Source of the DNA: Gloeophyllum trabeum ATCC 11539
Lineage: Eukaryota; Basidiomycota; Agaricomycetes; Gloeophyllales; Gloeophyllaceae
Assembly: GCF_000344685.1 (NCBI RefSeq)
Contig: NW_006920410.1
Span: forward strand, 3,853,073 to 3,868,691
Reading direction: 5' to 3'
Length of the DNA: 15,619 nt
The position numbers and the translations under genes are program-made. Shown piece by piece: positions 8,994-15,619 of the stretch (positions within the stretch are counted from its first letter, which is position 1; each line of letters opens with the position of its first letter). The notes beneath the pieces were generated by a model. That model worked only from the letters and a program-made list of their open reading frames with translations. It ran no database searches and was not told the origin of the DNA.

Positions 8994-10555
8994 ATGGCTT
9001 CTCTCTGGGTAAATGCGTATTACCTTGTATAGTAACGTAGACAACTAACAACCCCGGGCCGTACCCTAGGCCGAAGCACTCTTCTACGGTACGTAGTACT
9101 TCTATTTGTCCGGGAATATGCTAAGACACCGTCTTCCCCAGGATCATACCTCGTACTCTTCGGAGTCTGCATCTGTATCTACGGGTATCAGCGCTTCAGC
9201 AACAGACTCTTGACGGTTGCAGTATTCATGTTTGTCTTGGCCACCGCACACGCCCTTGTGCAATTCTCCCAGTTCCTGTCCACGTATGAAGTGGTGACGG
9301 AGAGTGTCTGCGTCGGATTCACATGCTCAGCGTGCTACCACGGCGACGAGACACGAGCACGCCAGCTCAACATTTGGAACAGGCTGCAGCCCGTGTCCCA
9401 GGCCCTGCTAGTCACGAACCAGTGAGCTTTCCGATTGTTAACACTTCCGCCGCTGGTGCTGATGCATGCATTTCGACCTCCTCTGCAGACTCATTGCTGA
9501 TGGTTTGCTGGTAAGGTCCCGCGCCACTCAGACAAGCTTACGCGCTTACAAATAGCCAGATTTACCGATGTTATAGCGTATGGCAATCAAAGTTCAGGAT
9601 CATCATGCTTCCACTCTTAATGGTAGCTGCCACTGCCGGTAAGCCGTTCTACGCATTTGTCGGCCATCAGTTTCTCATCGCGTTGAAGTATCGGGATACA
9701 TTCAAGCCAATATACTCAACCAGTTGTACTTGATTAGACGTGATACCCCTCTAGACCAGGCGACTCCTCCTCCCGATTGGCGCCATCTGCAAAATTTGCA
9801 AAGCTCGTTGAGCGAGACCTACATGGCATGCTCGCTCGCAACGAACATCGTTGTCACTACCCTCATTGGTGCATATCGCTCTCCTTCAGCACGCAGGTGA
9901 TGCCTTGACTTATTCTGGAGTAGCGGCACGCATATGGTGGAAGTCACATCAGGTGCGGACCACGCTGGGGCCGCAAGCTGGCAGATCACGCTCTGCTGCA
10001 AACCTCGTGTAGGTTGGGAAAGCCTTTGCCGGAGACCACTAACAGACGTATTTTATGACGAAAGAATTGAATCTGGCGCGCTATTTTCCGCGTCCCTTCT
10101 AGTGTGGTTGATCATGCACGCGCTTTTGCCAAATAAATACGAGGTGAGTGTGTTGCTCCTGACAATGAATGAAGATACACGATTTCCCGTCTCCCAACAG
10201 TATATCGCAGGCGCAATCAGTAGCCAGATGGTGGTGAGTCCCACTCCCCTCGCCCACGCCTCCACCTGGATCACCTTCTCCCCAGGGCATCGTACCGACC
10301 TTGATCATCGTGCGTGTAGGCCTCGGCAAAAGTATCGACAAGACGGCCCGCATTATCGAAGTGGAGCTACACAGCCCGATATCACCAAGTCGCACATCAC
10401 GCTCTGTGCGCTTCAGCATGTACGGACCAGACAGCCCAGACGCAGAGCGCCAGGACCCGCCGCCCGTTCCTGTCATGAAGGCCCGGCATATGAGCGTCAG
10501 CACCATTAAGCTCCCGGAGCCACCGAAAGTCAGGGATCGGTCGGTGTATGATTAG
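8994..10555 (+). CDS. Seven-helix integral membrane protein, basidiomycete-type, unknown function
   Basis: Ten exons: 8994-9008, 9070-9088, 9142-9421, 9489-9510, 9560-9638, 9689-9868, 9924-10008, 10065-10143, 10201-10233, 10286-10555. The frame closes to 353 residues. Restored motifs match a large family of uncharacterised basidiomycete membrane proteins: EALFYGSYLVLFGVC, WNRLQPVSQALLVTNQ, LIADGLLIYRCYSVW, ATNIVVTTLIAARIWW, ANLVIESGALFSASLL and GIVPTLIIVRVGLG. Hydrophobic segments lie near residues 13-27, 34-53, 97-118, 125-145, 182-203, 230-247 and 256-276. A hydrophilic, Ser/Pro-rich tail of about 75 residues follows and is probably cytosolic. Several exons are very small (15, 19, 22 and 33 nt). 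The start is inferred from the micro-exon MASLW, which splices in phase to the conserved block, and is the least certain part. Ligand and role are unknown; the layout recalls a receptor or transporter-like protein. Confidence 0.82.
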
Positions 10556-10849
10556 GCGGAAGGAGAGAAGTCAAATGTGAACCAGCCTTGAAGGCGAATT
10601 CGAAATGTTGTACTCAGGAATCACACTCGTTCAGTTAGGATCGTTTGGTTATTGGGATATTGTCCTTTATTACATGGCGGACCTGGGGTTACATACACGC
10701 GCGGCCTAGCGGCTCCCCGTTGAACCAGGAACTTCAATACTACAGAACAGACCTTTATCCTCCACGTCCTCCTTCGTCCAGGACAGACCGACTACCAGGA
10801 GCAGTCTGGGTCATCTGAACATGCCAGCCACGGCTTGTGCCTCATCAGC

Positions 10850-10867
10850 CTCGCACCAGTGTGCGAG
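10850..10867. repeat. Perfect inverted repeat, 7-bp arms, between convergent genes
   Basis: ctcgcac (10850-10856) and gtgcgag (10861-10867) pair perfectly around the loop cagt. It sits roughly midway between two 3' ends. It may be a transcript-end structure or chance. Confidence 0.55.
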
Positions 10868-10899
10868 ATGTGGGGGGTAAGGTTGACAGTCTTTTGAAC

Positions 10900-10905
10900 A
10901 ATAAA
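10900..10905 (+). terminator. Possible AATAAA poly(A) signal
   Basis: A canonical AATAAA lies about 345 bases after the seven-helix gene's stop codon. The distance is long for a fungal 3' untranslated region, so assignment is tentative. Confidence 0.3.
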
Positions 10906-11130
10906 TTATACGATACTGGCTGTCTTGCTGTGAACACAACATCCAGCTCCTGAACCCCCCATATCCCAACGCTTCCTCTGTGCCATCTCCTTGCTCAGGA
11001 ACAACGTCAGTGGGGACCTACTGCACTGTACATGAGAGTCGCAATTCAGTACTTAACAGAGTAGAGCATGGAGAGGCTGCCGCTTAAAGAAACGAGGACC
11101 ACTAGCAAACACGACAGTACCCTTCTGGCC

Positions 11131-12963
11131 TCACCGTAAGGGGTCGAATCTCGCACGTAGACGTCTGTTATTATCTAGTGTCCCGATATCCTCATTTTCC
11201 ACCAAATCGGGCTGTTCAGCCAGAAGCCGGCCTGCAGCATAGCTATCCAAACTGTCGCCGAACGCCGGGCGAAGCCAAAGACCGGAAGACACGATGAGTC
11301 CAACAACCCACACGGCAAGCAAGCACATCGCTGCTACGAAGAAGCGGTCATCGCGCTTGCGGCCAGAGACCGCGACGTGCCTGGTCGCCTGGTAGGGCGT
11401 GTTAGTGTCGCGACCGACAAGTTCGATGGCCGCCGCCATGTGCGCGATGCCGTTCCAAAGAGCGGTCGCAAATCCGTCCAGGGAGGGAGACATATAGTAC
11501 AGTCCCTGGTTGATGCCGACTTGCCAATAACCCAGCCCGTCGATCGCAGCTGCCTGCCCGGCCTCCGAGTTGGGCACTGTTTGGAGGTAGTACATCATCG
11601 CTGCCATTGGGCCTAGCAATGGTTCACCTGCTTGCGAAGGGACGTACAGCTTGTCCGGCGTGAAGTGGTCGAATGAAGTATAGCGCCCTTGGACGGAAGC
11701 ATTGCCGAACACAGCATGAGCATCACAACGTACGACGCCGGCGACGAGATCGCCCTTGACCATGCCGTTGCTTCCCGTGTTTACTAGCCAAAAGTATGTC
11801 GTGGAATTGGAGGTTTGAGACTGGTTGAAGGGAGCGAAGGATTCGTCAGTAGTACAAGCTGATACATTCAAGGCTGTGAAACGACTCCGTTAAAAGGTCG
11901 TAGGCTGATTAAAGCATATTAATTTCCATACCTAACGCATTTGGGGCAATAACCGTCTTCATAGAGAAACCTATATTGCTCAGCGCCGTGGAACAAAACT
12001 GGGAAAATCCCTGGGGAGTGTTATTGAAGCGGGTGTCGGTAGAATCGACGACGTTGCAACCACCTCGGAGTCGCACTCCAGGAAGATGAGTGTCCAGATC
12101 GAGGGCGTTTCCTGCGAAAAAATAGTCGCCAGATGCGTGAACATGGGCCTGCCCGACGGGTGTGTATGTTGTCGAGTTGAAGAGACTAATGACGGATTGG
12201 TTCGTTGCCCAAGCACCAGCACCAGCAGCCACGGCTGCGTAAGCGTCTACTCCACCTAATTTTGAGGGGGAGAGAGCACTCGGAAAGAATACCTGCGGTA
12301 TGGCGATGTCCAAGGTCTTGATGGGGTACGCGCGGTTGAGGACAAGCGGCGTGACTGCAGTTAGGAGAGTGATGCCCGAGAAGAAGAAGAATGCAAAGGA
12401 TGGGCCGATGCGCCGTCTAGTGGCTGTCCAGCCTGTCGTGATAATGCCCACTGGACCTGCCCACTGCTGGTCTGCCATCCAGAACAGCTCTGTCCAGGTA
12501 CGTGGACTCCCGCTGGAGGTTCGAAGACCTGAGATAGAGAGGCGCGAGAGATGCATTGCCGTGATTGGGGCGTGGGCTTGAGCGAATATCGTACTCATGA
12601 CGGTCGGCAGCCCATCATTGCTGTAATACCAGGGCAGGGACACTCTCGTAGGTGCCACCGCGACGGACCGCTCAAGGACGGCCACCATAGCAGCGACAAA
12701 AGCGACCCATAGCACAACTAACACGGAGCTGAACAGATGGAGCCTGAGACGAGTTCCATGCCCATGGTCTGCCACTACGAACGCCGACGCCTCGGTCGGA
12801 TATTTCTCGGACTCTGCGCGATGTGGCATGGGCTTAGGCGAAGACGTGCCTACAGACCCGACGTCTACCCTTGCATACTGATACTGCAAAGCACCTTGAG
12901 ATCACGTATGCCTGGAAGCTTGAAATGGGGAGCACTCACTTGCAGTGAAGGATGGGGCTCCAT
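11131..12963 (-). CDS. Unrecognised membrane protein with large N-glycosylation-rich ectodomain
   Basis: Three exons on the minus strand: 12963-12940, 12883-11932, 11873-11131. The frame closes to 572 residues. The ATG at 12963 opens MEPHPSLQ, which splices in phase through a good gtgagt donor and ttgcag acceptor; no ATG precedes the long exon's YQYARVDVG segment. Three hydrophobic segments are visible: about 58-78 (VLVVLWVAFVAAMVAVL), 170-190 (FAFFFFSGITLLTAVTPLVL) and 503-525 (FFVAAMCLLAVWVVGLIVSS). Between the second and third lie about 310 residues with many Asn-X-Ser/Thr sites (NQS, NST, NVS, NAS) and scattered cysteines, fitting a lumenal or extracellular domain. A 47-residue acidic and basic tail follows. 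I do not recognise the family; similar layouts occur in uncharacterised fungal plasma-membrane proteins. It is convergent with the seven-helix gene. Confidence 0.8.
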
Positions 12964-13504
12964 TCGGTTCGACTGAAGGTCGCTTCTAAGCCGACGAAGT
13001 GCGAATACAGCAGAGGGTGCGGCGCCAGAGTTTCATGCTATGCCACAGGCGTTATATGTATCATTTTATGTCGATCAAGCTTACAGTTGCTTGAACTTAT
13101 TAGGCCCTGATGATATGCGACCCGCGCGTTGACCATGGCTGTGGCTGGCTGTGGTCGCTGCTGCCAAGGGTATCGACGAATGGAGAAATCACAGTACTAG
13201 TGATTAGCGATAATCGATATCGGCCCCGCCTATGTAATTATACGAGGCGAGAGGGATGGGCTCCTTCCTCCCGGATATCTTGCCGTTCTACCAGGTATAG
13301 TGACCTTGCGTCGCGCCCTGGCTATGGCAAGATTATTCGGAATTGTCATAGTCAAGGTAGGCGTAGGTTGTCCCCTCATCACTGCGCCCAACTGTTCGCG
13401 TTAGTCGTATTCCTTCAAATACACGACAAGAGTTTACTCTACAGTCACTACAGCTGAATAGCGATAAATGCCAGATGGAAAAGCTTACGATGAAGCCGAT
13501 GCAC
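12964..13504. other. Intergenic region upstream of the glycosylated membrane gene
   Basis: This 540-base stretch lies between the start of one minus-strand gene and the end of the next, so it carries the promoter of the former and the 3' end of the latter. A plus-strand open frame at 13110-13457 has no recognisable protein. A short imperfect gctgtg-type repeat lies near 13136-13160. Nothing else was seen. Confidence 0.5.
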
Positions 13505-14723
13505 TCATAAGAACCCTCCTGTCCGCCCAGCCCCAAAGCGATCGCTCAAGCCTTTCGAGTCGTTGATAATTTGGTCACGCTTCTTGTCGTCCATCAAGCG
13601 ACCACCGAGAGCCATGTCCCTCGCGTGGTCCCATATAACTGGCGGCTCCTCCGACCCAGCTTTATCTTTCGAAGACTTCTCGGAAGTCGCATGTTGTTGT
13701 AGTAATGTCGGGCCACGGTGTTTGCGCTGCGCGACCGAGCAACGAGGGAGAGCATTCCGTCAGACAAGGGATAACAAGTCGCAAAAGCGAAAAGACGGAT
13801 GCACGACAAGGCAAAGGCTCACCGTGTACTCTTCGACGCCTTGCCTCACGACCTCGTCGCGCCTCCTCTTCCTCAACGCGTCCTCCGCATCCACATCCGG
13901 CTCAGCGTTCTCGATACGCCGCTTTTTACCCGACACCTCGTCGGCGAGGCGCTGCTGACGCTCGGCGGGTGTCTCGGTCCAGAGAGTCGTATCGGTCGAT
14001 TTGACGTTCGTGCTTTTAGAGAACTGTCGCGCTTGACGTAGCTTCGCAGGGTCCAAGGCTAGTATAAGATGATTATATAGTGTTTTAAAACAGGACGGAG
14101 GTCAACGTACATCCCAGAAGGCCCTGCGACGAAGGAGGGACTAACATCCACTCTTCTCGCTGCAGCGCTTTCGGTTTGGCAGCGTCCTGAAGTCATGGCA
14201 ATGAGTGGGCTAGAGCGAAATGAAACTAGATGCCAACGTACCTCAGCCGCCTTCCGTCTTCTCTCTTCTCTCTCCAGGAATTCCCTCACACCATCCTCCT
14301 CTACGGGGCCCGCTCCTGCTGGTAACGGCACAGGGCCCACTTCGTCATCGTCATCGTCTTCCTGAAAACTGGGCGGTGGGAATGATGGTCCTATCACCCT
14401 CTTGGGAGGTGAGGCGCGAGGCGGGCTGAGAGAAGGTAGGGAGGGTCCAGCTCTGCGTGAGGCTGCCAGGTCAGGCGGAAGAGCCGGGACATAGTCGTCT
14501 TCATCGCTTTCTTCCTCTTCTTGCTTCTGGCCTCGTTGTTCATCTGTAACATTATGACCAGTCAATACTGTGCTTGAAGTAGTGATGCCGCGGACGGACC
14601 TGACCTATTTGCAGAGGCGTGTTCAGGTGGTAATTGCGGACCAGCTTCTTCGTCGTCGTCGGATGTCGATGGCTTAGTCTGATTGAGTAAATGCGGCGGA
14701 ATCTGGGGGCCAATAGACGACAT
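13505..14723 (-). CDS. GPALPP1-like nuclear protein with DUF3752-type C-terminus
   Basis: Five exons on the minus strand: 14723-14600, 14543-14242, 14186-14111, 14058-13823, 13726-13505. The frame closes to 319 residues. The N-terminal half repeats the GP-x-LPP-type motif that names the family: IGPQIPPHLL, AGPQLPPEH, VPALPPDL, AGPSLPSL, IGPSFPPPSF and VGPVPLPAG, separated by acidic runs (DDDEE, EEEESDEDD, EDDDDDE). Then come a charged helix (REFLEREERRRKAAE) and REEWMLVPPSS. The C-terminal part has LDPAKLRQARQFSK, LWTETPAERQQRLADEVSGKKRR, then RDMALGGRLMDDKKRDQ and a Gly-rich end ...DRFGAGRTGGFL. This order matches GPALPP1/DUF3752 proteins, whose molecular role is poorly known and probably nuclear. 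The ATG at 14723 is preferred because GPQIPP follows directly. It is divergent from the GRF gene. Confidence 0.88.
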
Positions 14724-15103
14724 ATTCGCGCGTATGTCTGTGCGGTGTTCAGCCAATTCAGCCACTCGAATAGCGAAGCATATTTGCGTCTATTTGCACT
14801 TGTGGCTATCCCGCCACAATCACAATGCCAAACTTCGTGTGTCTCCCTCACTCCAGGAAATCTGAGAGTTCGAGAATCCGGGACGTCCAGGTCAGCCGGA
14901 CTGTCCAAGCCGTCCACGGTGGCTGATGATGCAGTGGCTACGACATGGGTTCACTCTTCACATCCGCTGTCATTCCAGTTGGGACTGTGCTCTCTCTTTC
15001 TTTCGTCTCTTTTCCTCCCCCCTACTTCTTTCTACCCCATTACCCTTAGGCGATACTTCCACTACATGCGACACATCATTGTATATTACTTGCCGCTGTA
15101 TAT
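14724..15103. promoter_or_regulatory. Divergent promoter region with CT-rich tract
   Basis: About 380 bases separate the divergent starts of the GPALPP1-like gene (-) and the GRF gene (+). A strongly pyrimidine-rich tract spans about 14990-15046 on the plus strand, a common feature just upstream of transcription starts in filamentous fungi. AT-rich gtatatta and tgtatatatg follow it, immediately before the GRF start. Open frames here show no recognisable protein. Confidence 0.5.
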
Positions 15104-15562
15104 ATGCATATCTGTACAGACTGTGGACAACCAGCTATAATCAAGCCTGTTAAATCCAAGAAGAACGGCAACTACGGAAAATTGTATGCAAAGGTAAGGG
15201 GGCTCTACCCTGCTTCCTTGTTGCTGATGCTGATGCTGATACTGATACAATAGTGCGAGAGGATGAACATCAACTCGCCAACGGGCCGCTGCAACTATTT
15301 CTGGTGGGCTACGGCGTCGGATGTGCAAGGAGCCCCTGTTATGGAAGCTGCTCATGATCCTGCACCTATTCCGGTCTACAACCCCCCGTCAGATGACTCT
15401 GTCACTTCAGCGGGATCTGGTAGGAGGCGCCGTATACCGAAACAGCTCGGCAACCCCCTAGAGAATCATGGGATCCTTGCACCGTCTTACCTTGCGACTC
15501 TTCAGGAACTTGCGGACGAGCAAAGCCTGGATTGGAGGCACCGTTGTCTATTACCATGGTGA
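15104..15562 (+). CDS. Small GRF-type zinc-finger protein
   Basis: Two exons, 15104-15193 and 15254-15562, give 132 residues. The first encodes MHICTDCGQPAIIKPV and a Lys/Gly/Asn-rich stretch ending KLYAK; the second begins CERMN and continues with GRCNYFWW. The pattern CxxC (residues 4 and 7), NGNYGKLYAKC (Cys 31) and CNYFWW (Cys 43) matches the GRF zinc finger, in which four Cys/His ligands and an aromatic end bind zinc and often single-stranded nucleic acid. The tail is Pro/Ser-rich with a basic GRRRR segment. No helicase, nuclease or topoisomerase domain is attached, unlike many known GRF proteins. The in-frame stop at 15560 lies 57 bases from the window end. A gtgacc just inside it could be a splice donor, so the C-terminus is uncertain. 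Confidence 0.7.
15223..15246 (+). repeat. Hexanucleotide repeat inside the GRF-gene intron
   Basis: Three GCTGAT units and one ACTGAT unit run head to tail in the last third of the 60-nt intron 15194-15253. Each unit contains ctgat, which fits the CTRAY branch-site consensus, so the intron carries four candidate branch points close to its acceptor. Confidence 0.7.
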
Positions 15563-15619
15563 CCCATCTGAGGAGGACTCCTCGAGCTTCAGCAAGACGG
15601 ACGACTATCATACTCATGG

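Larger units (their letters stand above)
10556..11130. other. Spacer between two convergent genes
   Basis: The seven-helix gene ends at 10555 (+) and the next gene ends at 11131 (-), so this region holds both 3' ends. An AATAAA on the plus strand at 10900-10905 may serve the upstream gene. On the minus strand an AATAAA-like element near 10663-10668 may serve the other. A perfect inverted repeat lies at 10850-10867. No coding signal was seen. Confidence 0.55.

Noticed and set aside
10099..10506. 135-codon minus-strand open frame
   Set aside because: Antisense shadow of the last exons of the seven-helix gene, with no motif support.
9934..10509. 191-codon continuous plus-strand frame
   Set aside because: It reads through four introns of the seven-helix gene. 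Only pieces of it are in the true frame; the conserved C-terminus (GIVPTLIIVRVGLG) lies in another frame.
13563..13958. 131-codon plus-strand open frame
   Set aside because: It lies opposite the DUF3752-type C-terminal exons, which are clearly coding on the minus strand.
1..15619. Secondary-metabolite cluster, transposon or CRISPR array
   Set aside because: Only one oxidative enzyme is present, with no synthase, cluster regulator or tailoring partner. I saw no terminal repeats, transposase motifs or regularly spaced repeats.

Overview
The window looks like nuclear DNA from a filamentous basidiomycete, probably an Agaricomycete. Coding regions are cut into many short exons by small introns, mostly 45-75 nt, with GT-AG ends and CTRAY-like branch sites. 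The proteins have fungal counterparts: an RSC chromatin remodeller subunit, a phenol-hydroxylase-type flavoprotein and a basidiomycete-style seven-helix membrane protein. There are no bacterial signals, no CRISPR and no recognisable transposon. I built the exon models by hand, choosing splice sites so that the frame closes and conserved motifs are restored. All five complete models close exactly in frame.

Layout: 1-960 is a non-coding leader with several small inverted repeats. 961-3882 (+) encodes an Rsc1/Rsc2-type protein with two bromodomains and a BAH domain, in 12 exons. 3883-4244 separates two convergent genes and holds a coding-like 49-codon ORF. 4245-6509 (-) encodes a FAD-dependent aromatic monooxygenase, in 11 exons, one followed by an apparent GC-AG intron. 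6510-8993 is a 2.5 kb stretch with no gene I can recognise. 8994-10555 (+) encodes a seven-helix membrane protein, in 10 exons including several micro-exons. 10556-11130 separates convergent genes. 11131-12963 (-) encodes an unrecognised membrane protein with a large glycosylation-rich ectodomain. 12964-13504 is intergenic. 13505-14723 (-) encodes a GPALPP1/DUF3752-like nuclear protein. 14724-15103 is a divergent promoter with a CT-rich tract. 15104-15562 (+) encodes a small GRF-type zinc-finger protein, possibly continuing past the window.

The genes do not form an obvious pathway or biosynthetic cluster. They read as a mixed, largely housekeeping chromosomal segment: chromatin remodelling, a GPALPP-type nuclear protein, a GRF zinc finger, two membrane proteins and one oxidative enzyme. 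The points most worth a second look are the coding-like small ORF at 4040-4189, the 2.5 kb gene-poor stretch, the bromodomain 2 that lacks the acetyl-lysine asparagine, and the GC-AG intron.
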